Shown: piece by piece, positions 36,586-45,411 of the stretch
Layout of the letters: every line of letters starts with the position of its first letter
How positions within the stretch are numbered: the first letter of the stretch is position 1
Assembly: GCA_902809985.1 (NCBI GenBank)
Contig: CADDXC010000001.1
Coordinates: 2,356,001 to 2,420,000, forward strand
DNA length: 64,000 bases
Direction of reading: 5' to 3'
Source of the DNA: Clostridiaceae bacterium BL-3
GTDB lineage: Bacteria > Bacillota > Clostridia > Clostridiales > Clostridiaceae
Notes under the pieces: generated by a model
What the model saw: only the letters and a program-made list of their open reading frames with translations
Database searches by the model: none
Told to the model about the DNA's origin: nothing
Program-made: the position numbers and the translations under genes

Positions 36586-37683
36586 TTATTTTGAAGCCAC
36601 TTTTTTTTCTATAGGTACATAGTCCACATCAAATCCAAAAAATCTGGGATTTAGAAGTGAGATCCCCTCTTTGCTCCTCCATATCCCATGTGATTTAAAC
36701 CCCAAAACAGCTATTTGGTCACCCTCCCTGCAATTAGGATTTGTTATTGGATAACCTTTTTCAGCATCTAAAACACATATAAGATCTGGACAAGTAATAA
36801 ATATTTCATTATTTTTCCAGGAAATCATATTTTCATTTTTATACCATATCTTAAATTTTTCACCCCGGAATTGATTTTGTCCTCCTATAGATATCGTCCC
36901 TATTGTAAACCCATCTTTTATTTGAAATGTAGTTCCCTTTTCCACTTTTCCCTTAAAAAGCATATACCCTCCAGTATTTTTAATTATATTCTCTATTGGA
37001 TCAACACCATTTTCTTCTGCTTCTCTTCTGGCCCTGCCAACTTTTTCAGCATAGCTCAGAGCATGCGGAACTACAGATCTTTTAAGTTCCATCCCATTTA
37101 TAGGATGATCTGCCATTCCAACTTCGTTATCCGTAACCTCAGCCATAACCCTGGACAATGCTTCAGCTCTCTCATCTCCATGAACTTTGGTGACAATTAT
37201 AGAATCTCCATATTTAGTTGCAATAGCAAAAGGACTTATAGGTTTGCTCTTAATGCAATATGTGGAAAATTGAAGCTCAGGTACTGCTCTCCCGGCTGCA
37301 TCACAATCAACTATACATTTATTCATAATTGCAGCGGTTGCCATAGCTTGTCCTGTGTTACCCCCTCCATATTCTATAGAAACTATACCTTCAAATTCTA
37401 TTCCCATATAATCTTCAAGTTTTTTCACTGCACGGATAGTTTCCATATTGTTTTTTTCACTATTCATTTCATCTTTCGGTTTAACTGAACCACAGTAATA
37501 AGGATTTACGTAATAAGAATCATCTCTAATTTCTTCAAACGCTAAAAGTTTAAATTCTCTTCCTTCATCAAATGTCCTTTTTACAGTTTTAATTCCTTTA
37601 TCTAAATCTCCACCACCTCCAGTACTTAAAATCGTGCATCCAATCAGTATATCCTCTACTTCTTGATATAACAATTTTCGCAT
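36586..37683 (-). CDS. DUF917 family protein (first copy, head of operon)
   Basis: 365 residues. The N-terminal motif is LSTGGGGDLDKGIKTV (about 18-33). The central block reads IEYGGGNTGQAMATAAI and DCDAAGRAVPELQFSTY, parallel to the second copy at 28824-29939. The C-terminal part has DGFTIGTISIGGQNQFRG, NENMISWKNNEIFITCPDLICVLD and LLNPRFFGFDVDYVP. GGAGGAGTTTTA precedes the ATG at 37683; the open frame extends 13 codons further without a site. It is the first gene of the operon, divergent from the PucR regulator, and so probably its direct target. Confidence 0.88.
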   Translation of the reverse strand: MRKLLYQEVEDILIGCTILSTGGGGDLDKGIKTVKRTFDEGREFKLLAFEEIRDDSYYVNPYYCGSVKPKDEMNSEKNNMETIRAVKKLEDYMGIEFEGIVSIEYGGGNTGQAMATAAIMNKCIVDCDAAGRAVPELQFSTYCIKSKPISPFAIATKYGDSIIVTKVHGDERAEALSRVMAEVTDNEVGMADHPINGMELKRSVVPHALSYAEKVGRARREAEENGVDPIENIIKNTGGYMLFKGKVEKGTTFQIKDGFTIGTISIGGQNQFRGEKFKIWYKNENMISWKNNEIFITCPDLICVLDAEKGYPITNPNCREGDQIAVLGFKSHGIWRSKEGISLLNPRFFGFDVDYVPIEKKVASK

Positions 37684-37957
37684 TAAAACTCCTCCAATAT
37701 TAACAATTCGATAAATATACAACTATTTTATTGATATTTATTTACATAATTATATAACTAATTATGATATAATTTATTATAATTATTACAAATATCCATT
37801 TATTTTTTTTAGTTTTCTATAATTGATTTGGAAATTACATATCAATTCTGGAAACTGCATTATAATATTGTATAATAATGCAAATATTTTTTACATTGTA
37901 TATAAACTTTCAAAAAGTTCAGGAGCAAAAACCCTGTAAGACATAGGAGGGAGATAA

Positions 37958-39109
37958 ATGGCAATCCAAATTAAAGACTTGCTATCATTGAATTTATTTA
38001 AAAGTGCTGTCATTGTATCCGGCAAAAATGGTATTTCAAATGAAATAAAAAGAGTTAATTTCGCAGATTGTCCTATTGTAGATGATATCTATGATAAAAA
38101 TCTTGTAAAACAAGGTGATATATTCATAAGTAGTTTATATATAGTTAAAAATAGTACGGATAAAATGTTCAAACTTATTGATTTTTGTATAAAAAGCGAA
38201 AGTTGCGGTATGTTTGTAATAAACGAATATATAAAGAAACTGCCAGACAAAATCATAGAATTGTCTAATAGAAATAATTTCCCCATAATATTAATCGATG
38301 CTGACATACCTTATGCAGAAATAATAAAAACTGTAACGGAAATGATCTTTCTCGAGCAATCTAACGTAATATCAGAGATGAGATTAGAAAAACTTTTAAA
38401 TAAAAATATAACTACAAATGAAGTGATCTATTTAGCTAAGCTTTTAAATAGTAATTTCAAAAAAAATTATGCATCTATATATATAAATACAGATAATTTT
38501 ACTCCTGGCAAAAATCACCTCATTAAGACTAATTTAAAAAATTTGACTAGATGTGAACTTTTAAGATATAAGAAAGGTTCTATACTCATTGTAAATTTTA
38601 ATATCATAAGCGAATTCATTTCAACCGTTAACTATATAAAAAATTTGGTTGATTCTTATAAAGATACCTATTATATTGGTATAAGTAATTCTTTTTCCAA
38701 TATTAAGGATTTTAATTTATGCATAAAGCAATGCATATCTTCATTTGAAATAGCAAAAATAATTGACGGTAATGTAGTTTATTACAAAGATTTAAATGTT
38801 TATAAAATCTTGTATCCACTAATAGATACCATATATCTCAATGATTTTTACAATGAAATTTTTATTCCAATAAAAAAATATGACGATTACTACAATGCTG
38901 ATCTGATAAAAACCATAAACACTTATTTTAAAAATGACGGTGATTACAAGAAAACCTCTTTAAAACTTCATCAACATGAAAATACAATAAGATATAGAAT
39001 TCTAAAGGCCAAAAAAATACTAAACCTTGAACACAACCATATAAAATTCATCGAACAAATGTCAATAGCCTTAAAAATAAATAAACTAAAAAATAATAAA
39101 AAATACTAA
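37958..39109 (+). CDS. PucR-family transcriptional regulator
   Basis: 383 residues. The N-terminal PucR domain (about 5-125: IKDLLSLNLFKSAVIVSG, then DIYDKNLVKQGDIFISSLY) is followed by a middle GGDEF-like region and a C-terminal helix-turn-helix (about 335-370: YKKTSLKLHQHENTIRYRI) of the PucR/CdaR class. Such regulators activate purine, amino-acid or other catabolic genes in response to a metabolite. GGAGGGAGATAA precedes the ATG. It is divergent from the DUF917-importer operon across 274 AT-rich bases containing several short AT dyads, and likely controls it. Confidence 0.88.
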   Translation: MAIQIKDLLSLNLFKSAVIVSGKNGISNEIKRVNFADCPIVDDIYDKNLVKQGDIFISSLYIVKNSTDKMFKLIDFCIKSESCGMFVINEYIKKLPDKIIELSNRNNFPIILIDADIPYAEIIKTVTEMIFLEQSNVISEMRLEKLLNKNITTNEVIYLAKLLNSNFKKNYASIYINTDNFTPGKNHLIKTNLKNLTRCELLRYKKGSILIVNFNIISEFISTVNYIKNLVDSYKDTYYIGISNSFSNIKDFNLCIKQCISSFEIAKIIDGNVVYYKDLNVYKILYPLIDTIYLNDFYNEIFIPIKKYDDYYNADLIKTINTYFKNDGDYKKTSLKLHQHENTIRYRILKAKKILNLEHNHIKFIEQMSIALKINKLKNNKKY

Positions 39110-39222
39110 CCAAATATAGATTTCAAATTTTTTTACTCAAAATCAATTTATTTTATATATTTTAGAATATTAACCAAAGTTATTGGCTATAATTTAAGAC
39201 AGTATTGAAGGGGGATATGCAT

Positions 39223-39867
39223 ATGAAATTACCAAATCACATAGGTATAATTCCAGATGGAAACAGACGATGGGCTGTAAAAAATAAATTGAGTAAAGAA
39301 AAAGGTTATGTTTTTGGTCTAACCCCTGGTATGAAATTATTTAAACTATGCGAAAGATTAGGAATAAAAGAATTAACCTATTACGGTTTTACTACAGATA
39401 ATACCAAAAGACCATTGATTCAGAGAAAGGCTTTTACTGAAGCATGTGTAGAAGCTGTAAAAATGCTTTCTAAAGAGGATGTTTCCCTACTGGTAGTGGG
39501 AAATACCGATTCTAATATGTTTCCAAAAGCTCTTCTACCCTATACCATTAGAAAAAATTTAGGCAGCGGTGGAATGAAACTTAATTTTCTGGTAAATTAC
39601 GGGTGGGAATGGGATTTGGGAAAAACACAACATTCCCGAACTACAAATAGACATTCCATTATTTCATCTCTAAATTCCCATGATATATCAAGAGTGGATC
39701 TGATAATACGATGGGGCGGCAGAAGGAGACTCAGCGGTTTTCTTCCTGTTCAATCAGTATATTCAGATTTTTATATAATAGATGATTATTGGCCGGATTT
39801 CAAAGCCGAGCATCTTATAAAAGCCCTAAAATGGTATAATAATCAAGATATAACCTTAGGAGGATAA
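39223..39867 (+). CDS. Divergent cis-prenyltransferase (undecaprenyl diphosphate synthase family)
   Basis: 214 residues, shorter than normal UppS (about 240-250). The catalytic-Asp motif is present as GIIPDGNRRWA (usual MDGNGRWA), and the C-terminal block DLIIRWGGRRRLSGF plus YWPDF matches DLLIRTGGExRLSNF and WPDF. Other motifs deviate: the usual His of the GH motif is Tyr (KGYVFGL), FSTENW is FTTDNT, and NYGGR is NYGWEW. It should be soluble or membrane-peripheral and condense isoprenyl diphosphates, but product length is unclear. It is probably a paralogue of the housekeeping enzyme. GAAGGGGGATATGCAT favours ATG at 39223; ATG at 39217 is possible. A TATAAT lies at 39188-39193. Confidence 0.82.
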   Translation: MKLPNHIGIIPDGNRRWAVKNKLSKEKGYVFGLTPGMKLFKLCERLGIKELTYYGFTTDNTKRPLIQRKAFTEACVEAVKMLSKEDVSLLVVGNTDSNMFPKALLPYTIRKNLGSGGMKLNFLVNYGWEWDLGKTQHSRTTNRHSIISSLNSHDISRVDLIIRWGGRRRLSGFLPVQSVYSDFYIIDDYWPDFKAEHLIKALKWYNNQDITLGG

Positions 39868-40008
39868 TTGAATTTACATATTACCTTATTACCTTATAGT
39901 ATTTTATAAAATTTTTAAAAATTGTAATTAAAAGCCGTAATATTAGAAAAACTTTTCACTTATATATTGTGGTTTTTCGAAAATACTAAAATTGAGGTGA
40001 TATAAACT

Positions 40009-40170
40009 ATGTCAAAAAATAAAAAAAATCATAGAGAAAAAATCATAGAAAATCACGAAACTGCTTCATGGGCAAACATTACTAAGATCAAACCGCTTTC
40101 CAAGGTACCTATTCCAGATGAAAACGCGACTGAGAATTCTAAAGAATGGGTAGACAGTAATGAAAAATGA
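40009..40170 (+). CDS. Small DUF3787-like protein, 53 residues
   Basis: A short reading frame from ATG at 40009, preceded by GAGGTGATATAAACT. The protein starts MSKNKKNHREKIIENHETA and continues with SWANITKIKPLSKVPIPDE and a KEWVDSNEK end. This pattern (charged N-terminus, ETASWAN, VPIP, KEWVD) matches the clostridial DUF3787 family as I recall it, some members of which have been associated with the spore surface. Function is unknown. A strong terminator follows within 36 bases. Confidence 0.75.
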   Translation: MSKNKKNHREKIIENHETASWANITKIKPLSKVPIPDENATENSKEWVDSNEK

Positions 40171-40205
40171 AATCTCAAAAAAATATATAACAAATAGTTA
40201 TATTA

Positions 40206-40259
40206 TAGGCTAAAAATTATGGATCGCTATTTTTAAAGCGATCCATAATTTTTAGCCTA
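40206..40259. terminator. Bidirectional terminator, 23-bp perfect stem
   Basis: Positions 40206-40228 are perfectly complementary to 40237-40259 with an 8-base loop. It lies between the small DUF3787-like gene and the converging PFOR gene. Confidence 0.92.
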
Positions 40260-40260
40260 G

Positions 40261-43200
40261 TTATTGTATTTGAGATAGTTTCTTGTATATGTCATATCTA
40301 TCCATAGCATTTTTTTCTGATAACTTAAATAGTTCATCCACCCTTTCCGGGAATGTATTTTTGAGAGATGAAAATCTTATTTCTCCCTCTATATAATCCC
40401 TGAAAGATAATTTAGGTGGTTTAGAATCTAAAATAAATGGATTTTTATTCTCAAGTTTCAATAGAGGATTAAATCTATATAGATGCCAATATCCAGATTC
40501 CACTGCTTTTTTTTCTTCAGCTATGCTGGTTCCCATACCAGTTTTTATACCGTGGTTTATGCATGGTGCATAGGCTATTATCAGCGAAGGCCCTCTATAG
40601 TTTTCAGCTTCTGTTATAACTTTTAGAGCATGATTCATATTTGCCCCCATGGAGATCTGCGCTACATATACATATCCATAGCTCATTGCCATAAGTCCTA
40701 GATCTTTCTTTTTAAGGACTTTACCCGAAGCTGCAAACTTTGCCACGGCACCAGTTTGAGTCGCCTTTGAAGACTGTCCTCCTGTATTAGAATACACCTC
40801 TGTATCCATTACAAACAGATTTACATCTTCTCCAGAAGCCAATACATGATCTACACCTCCGAATCCTATATCATAGGCCCACCCATCTCCGCCTATTATC
40901 CACTGGGACTTTTTTACCAGATAATCCCTTTTATCCATTATTTCTCTCAGTACAGGATCTTTTTTATAATCACAGGATTCAATGGATTCTACTACTTTAT
41001 CTGAAGAAACCTTAGATAAACTTCCATCTTCCATCGTGTTTAGCCACTCACTAAAGGCCTCTCTGATATTATCATACTTGCAGTCTTTTAAATAGGAGGT
41101 CATAAGAAGTTTAATTTTATCTCTCATCTGCTTTACAGCCAAAAACATACCATAGCCATATTCAGCATTGTCTTCAAACAGTGAGTTCCCCCAAGATGGA
41201 CCCTTTCCATTTAAATTCTTAGTGTAGGCCATAGATGGTGCGCTTGCACCCCATATAGATGAGCAGCCTGTGGCATTTGCAATCATCATTCTTTCTCCAA
41301 AGAGCTGAGTTATAAGTCTTACATAAGGAGTCTCACCGCACCCAGGGCAGGCCCCATTAAACTCAAGAAGCGGTTTTATAAACTGACTTCCCTTTAAGGT
41401 ATTCCTGCTCATTACATCCTCTTTTGAGACTATACTCATAGCATAATCCCAATTTTTCGATTCCACTTCCATCTTCTCTTCCAGTGGTTTCATAACAAGA
41501 GCTTTTCCCGGTGCCGGACATACATCCGCACAATTTCCACAGCCAGTGCAATCCATAGGACTTACCTGTATGCGAAAATTAAATTTTTCCAGCCCCCTGC
41601 CCACAGCTTTTTTACTCTCAAAACTTTCAGGTGAATTTTCTATCTCATCCTCATCTAGAAGGAATGACCTTATAGTAGCATGTGGACACACAAAGGCACA
41701 CTGATTACACTGTATACATTTGTCAATCTGCCATTCCGGTATGGTCACTGCTATACCTCTCTTCTCATAAGCTGTGGTTCCAACAGGGTAAACCCCATCA
41801 GCTATATTAATGAAAGCACTTACAGGCAAATCATCTCCTTCATTTTTCGCCATAGGTCTTTGAATATTTCTCACAAAATCTGGTTCATCTCTTATTATCT
41901 CCATTTCCTCTACAGCGTCTTTCCACTTTTCAGGAACATTTACCTTTACAACAGCCTCCAGTCCTCTATCCACAGCTCTGTCATTCATCTCAACTATATT
42001 TTTCCCCTTACGTCCATAGGTTTTCTCTATGGATTCCTTCAAATATCTAATGGCATTACCTATTGGTATAACATTGGCCAGCTTAAAAAACACTGCCTGC
42101 ATCACCGTATTTATTCTGCCGCCAAGGCCTATTTCTCTGGCAATCTTAACTGCATCCACAATATAAAATTTTATATTATTCTGAGAAATATATTTTTTCA
42201 TGGATGGGGGAAGTTTTTCATCCAACTCCTCTTGACTCCAGGGACAGTTTAATACAAAAGTCCCGCCTTTCTTCAAGCCTTTTAGTATATCATAATTATT
42301 TATAAAAGACCTATTGTGACAGGCTATATAATCCGCGCTATTCACAAGGTAAGGTGATTTAATAGGCTTTTTCCCAAATCTCAAATGAGATACCGTAGTT
42401 CCACCAGATTTCTTGCTGTCATAGGAAAAATAGGCCTGAGCATAAAGATCCGTATTATCACCTATGATCTTTACGGCAGATTTATTGGCTCCCACAGTAC
42501 CGTCAGAACCAAGTCCCCAGAATTTGCAGCTTATAGTTCCCTCAGGAGTGGTTTCTATTGTACCATAATTTTTTAATGAAGTATTGGTAACATCATCTAC
42601 TATGCCTATAGTAAACCTTTCTTTTGGCTCACTTTCCCTCATGTTTTCAAATACAGACAATATCTGGGAAGGGGTGGTATCCTTAGAACCAAGCCCATAT
42701 CTTCCACCAAATATTGCAGGTGCATTTTGTCTCCCATAAAATATCTTGCATATATCCAGATACAGAGGCTCCCCCACAGAGCCCGGTTCTTTGGTCCTGT
42801 CTAAAACTGAGATTTTTCTAACAGTGGAGGGAAGTACCTTTAAAAAATGCTCTTTTGAAAAAGGCCTGTAAAGGTGCACCTTTATACACCCGACTTCTTT
42901 ACCCTCTTTAATTAAATAATCTACAGTTTCATCAATGGTATCACATACGGATCCCATGGCCACAATTACACATTTGGCATTTTTATGCCCATAATACTCA
43001 AAAGGTCTATATTTTCTCCCAGTTATCTTATTTATTTCTTCCATATAGCTCTCTACTATCTCAGGAACTCTTTCATAAAATTTATTGGAAACCTCTCTGC
43101 TCTGAAAATATATATCTGGATTTTGCGCAGTTCCCTTAATTGTTGGATGTTCTGGATTTAAGGCCCTATCCCTAAATTCCTGTATTGCCTCATAATCTAC

Positions 43201-43782
43201 CAATGGTTTAATATCATCATAGTCCATGACCTCTATTTTCTGGTATTCATGAGAGGTTCTAAATCCATCAAAAAAATGTAAAAATGGCACTTTAGACTCT
43301 ATTGCACTCAGATGTGCAACAAATCCCAGGTCCATTGCTTCCTGAACATTAGAAGATGCCAGAAGAGCAAAACCCGTCTGTCTGCAGGCCATTACATCCT
43401 GATGATCCCCAAAAATTGAAAGTGCGTGGGTAGCAACTGCTCTGGCGCTCACCTGAAATACTCCCGGCAAATGCTCTCCTGCTATTTTGTACATGTTTGG
43501 TATCATCAGCAGAAGCCCCTGAGATGCAGTATAAGTAGTAGTCAATGCCCCTGCTGCTAGTGATCCATGCACTGCCCCTGCTGCTCCTGCCTCTGATTGC
43601 ATTTCAGCTACTTTTACAGTCTGACCGAAAATATTCTTTTTCCCATGGGCAGACCATTCATCCACACCTTCGGCCATTGGAGTAGATGGAGTAATGGGAT
43701 ATATAGCAGCTACCTCAGTAAATGCATAAGAAGCATAGGCTGCAGCTTGATTTCCATCCATAGTCTTCATATTCTTAACCAT
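40261..43782 (-). CDS. nifJ: Pyruvate:ferredoxin (flavodoxin) oxidoreductase
   Basis: 1173-residue single-chain PFOR, which converts pyruvate and CoA to acetyl-CoA and CO2 and reduces ferredoxin, the central step of clostridial pyruvate metabolism. The N-terminal domain has AAIYPITPSTPMAE. Two 4Fe-4S motifs are CIQCNQCAFVCPH and CTGCGNCADVCP (about 690-760). A third, cluster-proximal Cys motif is GACPGCGETPY (about 810). The thiamine diphosphate site is GDGWAYDIGFGG with DTEVYSNTGGQSS (about 960-1000). AAAGGAGG directly abuts an ATG at 43794, so the better-spaced ATG at 43782, matching usual PFOR N-termini, is chosen. The 290 bases upstream hold nothing recognised. Confidence 0.96.
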   Translation of the reverse strand: MVKNMKTMDGNQAAAYASYAFTEVAAIYPITPSTPMAEGVDEWSAHGKKNIFGQTVKVAEMQSEAGAAGAVHGSLAAGALTTTYTASQGLLLMIPNMYKIAGEHLPGVFQVSARAVATHALSIFGDHQDVMACRQTGFALLASSNVQEAMDLGFVAHLSAIESKVPFLHFFDGFRTSHEYQKIEVMDYDDIKPLVDYEAIQEFRDRALNPEHPTIKGTAQNPDIYFQSREVSNKFYERVPEIVESYMEEINKITGRKYRPFEYYGHKNAKCVIVAMGSVCDTIDETVDYLIKEGKEVGCIKVHLYRPFSKEHFLKVLPSTVRKISVLDRTKEPGSVGEPLYLDICKIFYGRQNAPAIFGGRYGLGSKDTTPSQILSVFENMRESEPKERFTIGIVDDVTNTSLKNYGTIETTPEGTISCKFWGLGSDGTVGANKSAVKIIGDNTDLYAQAYFSYDSKKSGGTTVSHLRFGKKPIKSPYLVNSADYIACHNRSFINNYDILKGLKKGGTFVLNCPWSQEELDEKLPPSMKKYISQNNIKFYIVDAVKIAREIGLGGRINTVMQAVFFKLANVIPIGNAIRYLKESIEKTYGRKGKNIVEMNDRAVDRGLEAVVKVNVPEKWKDAVEEMEIIRDEPDFVRNIQRPMAKNEGDDLPVSAFINIADGVYPVGTTAYEKRGIAVTIPEWQIDKCIQCNQCAFVCPHATIRSFLLDEDEIENSPESFESKKAVGRGLEKFNFRIQVSPMDCTGCGNCADVCPAPGKALVMKPLEEKMEVESKNWDYAMSIVSKEDVMSRNTLKGSQFIKPLLEFNGACPGCGETPYVRLITQLFGERMMIANATGCSSIWGASAPSMAYTKNLNGKGPSWGNSLFEDNAEYGYGMFLAVKQMRDKIKLLMTSYLKDCKYDNIREAFSEWLNTMEDGSLSKVSSDKVVESIESCDYKKDPVLREIMDKRDYLVKKSQWIIGGDGWAYDIGFGGVDHVLASGEDVNLFVMDTEVYSNTGGQSSKATQTGAVAKFAASGKVLKKKDLGLMAMSYGYVYVAQISMGANMNHALKVITEAENYRGPSLIIAYAPCINHGIKTGMGTSIAEEKKAVESGYWHLYRFNPLLKLENKNPFILDSKPPKLSFRDYIEGEIRFSSLKNTFPERVDELFKLSEKNAMDRYDIYKKLSQIQ

Positions 43783-44074
43783 AAAACTTGTCATCCTCCT
43801 TTATTATTTATAGATAGATATGTATAATATTCATAGAGTCTAGAGTCCCCATGAAATTCTCTCCACCTTTGTTTTTATCATTCCATTTTCTTCAATTTTA
43901 GGGTAGAAAGTATATCTTCTTTAACTTATTATTTGAAATATAAAGATTCTCATACATAAATATTTTAAAAATATCAGGTTTTCTAGATAATCACATTTAA
44001 TTATTTTCTCTATATAATAAATAGATGGATTGAATTACATAGCTGTACTTTAAAAACGATTTTCTTTATCAATT

Positions 44075-44161
44075 GATAATGTTTATTATCTTATATTACT
44101 ATTGACTTATAAGCTATTTTAGTCTATTATGATAGATATACTTAATTATCATTTGATAATT
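44075..44161. promoter_or_regulatory. Two GATAAT/ATTATC dyads upstream of the cation efflux gene
   Basis: GATAAT-GTTT-ATTATC lies at 44075-44090, before the -35 box. AATTATCA-TT-TGATAATT lies at 44144-44161, between the start of transcription and the ribosome binding site. Both use the hexamers of Fur boxes, though spacing and orientation differ from the classical box. They could bind a Fur-family or MntR-type metal regulator. Confidence 0.5.
44102..44130 (+). promoter_or_regulatory. Promoter of the cation efflux gene
   Basis: TTGACT (44102-44107) and TATTAT (44125-44130) are 17 bases apart. Confidence 0.65.
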
Positions 44162-44185
44162 ATTGAATCTTAGGAGATGTTTGAA

Positions 44186-45091
44186 ATGGATGAAAGAGTA
44201 AAAACTGCTACACTCTCTATAATTTCTAATAGCAGTTTAATAATTATGAAATTAATAGTTGGGATATTTACAGGCTCGGTGAGCATTTTATCTGAGGCAA
44301 TACATTCCACTATGGATTTAGCTGCATCCATAATATCCTTTTTTTCTGTCAAAATATCATCCAAGCCAGCAGATAAAGAGCATCCTTACGGTCATGGAAA
44401 ATTTGAGGATGTATCTGGCGTACTGGAATCAATTTTAATTTTTACAGCCTCTATATTTATAATAATAGAGGCTTCCAAAAGATTAATTAGTGGGAAAGAA
44501 ATAAATTCCTCCACTCTTGGATTTTTAATTATGTTTTTATCGGCAACTATAAACTTTTTGGTATCTAAAAGATTATACAAAGTGGCAGAAAAAAATGATT
44601 CTATGGCTTTAAGAGCAGATGCTCTTCATCTTAGAACAGATGTATATTCCTCTGCAGGAGTCGGCCTGGGGCTATTTTTAATATGGGTTACCAATCTTCA
44701 TTTTCTAGATCCACTGATAGCTATATTCATAGCTCTCTTTATTTTAAAAGAAGCCGTCAATCTTTTAAAGTCTGCTTTTGATCCACTAGTAGATGTAAAA
44801 TTATCCGACAGTGAGATCTCCATTATAACCAATACTATATCTAAATACAGCCCTGGCTGCGGCTTTCATAAATTGAGAACTAGAAAATCTGGAAATGAAA
44901 GATATGTAGATCTTCATCTGGTATTTCCCGGAAACATGCATATGAAAAAGGCTCATGATATATGCGATAATATAGAAAGCGAAATGGGTAATTCCCTTAA
45001 AAATACAGAAGTAATGATTCATTTAGAACCTTGCAATAATGATTGTAGAAATTGTGGACTCCTCAACAAGTCAAAATGTAAAAATAGATAG
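44186..45091 (+). CDS. Cation diffusion facilitator family efflux protein
   Basis: 301-residue CDF transporter that exports divalent metals such as Zn, Mn or Fe in exchange for protons. Six helices are predicted. The intramembrane metal site is formed by HSTMD in helix 2 (about 41-45) and HLRTD in helix 5 (about 148-152), with the HPYGHGKFED loop between them. The C-terminal cytoplasmic domain (about 205-285) has the usual CDF fold and ends in a Cys-rich tail (CNNDCRNCGLLNKSKC) that may bind metal. AGGAG with 9-base spacing supports ATG at 44186. The metal is not determined; the upstream dyads suggest metal-dependent control. Confidence 0.9.
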   Translation: MDERVKTATLSIISNSSLIIMKLIVGIFTGSVSILSEAIHSTMDLAASIISFFSVKISSKPADKEHPYGHGKFEDVSGVLESILIFTASIFIIIEASKRLISGKEINSSTLGFLIMFLSATINFLVSKRLYKVAEKNDSMALRADALHLRTDVYSSAGVGLGLFLIWVTNLHFLDPLIAIFIALFILKEAVNLLKSAFDPLVDVKLSDSEISIITNTISKYSPGCGFHKLRTRKSGNERYVDLHLVFPGNMHMKKAHDICDNIESEMGNSLKNTEVMIHLEPCNNDCRNCGLLNKSKCKNR

Positions 45092-45113
45092 GAATTGAAC
45101 ATTCCTATCTATT
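45083..45113. terminator. Terminator after the cation efflux gene
   Basis: AATAGATAGGAAT and ATTCCTATCTATT form a perfect 13-bp stem with a 5-base loop overlapping the stop codon; it also faces the converging DUF1858 gene. Confidence 0.8.
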
Positions 45114-45129
45114 TTAAAATTGATCTTTT

Positions 45130-45324
45130 TTATTCCACCTCATTTAGAGCTTTAATCAGCTTTCTCACGTTTATTCCATGTACCATGGCTGCTTCCTCTA
45201 CTGTTTCGGCCAATGATGCAGGGCATCCTATGCATCCCATTCCAAAATCCATAAGTATTTCAGCATAGGTAGGATTTATCTTTAACACATCACCTATAGT
45301 CATATTTTTATTAATCTTAGCCAT
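45130..45324 (-). CDS. DUF1858 redox-disulfide protein, copy 1
   Basis: 64 residues covering exactly one DUF1858 domain, also known as a hybrid-cluster-protein-associated redox disulfide domain. The layout is MTIGDVLKINPTYAEILMDFGMGCIGCP, with a CxxC pair, then EEAAMVHGINVRKLIKAL. The fold resembles the ScdA N-terminus. The CxxC may cycle between thiol and disulfide or bind metal. AAGGAGAGATTAAAT precedes the ATG. It follows a second copy encoded 87 bases upstream. Confidence 0.9.
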   Translation of the reverse strand: MAKINKNMTIGDVLKINPTYAEILMDFGMGCIGCPASLAETVEEAAMVHGINVRKLIKALNEVE

Positions 45325-45411
45325 AATATTTAATCTCTCCTTACATTTTTTATTAAATATTCAGTATATATCCCTAATTATAATTTCCAGCATTTTAAAT
45401 CTATATACAAG

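Noticed and set aside
36871-37488. 205-residue plus-strand open frame
   Set aside because: It lies fully opposite the first DUF917 gene, which has family motifs and a strong ribosome binding site.
41680-42252. 190-residue plus-strand open frame opposite PFOR
   Set aside because: It is a shadow of the conserved PFOR coding sequence.
44801-45022. Minus-strand open frame opposite the cation efflux gene
   Set aside because: It has no ribosome binding site and overlaps the conserved C-terminal CDF domain.
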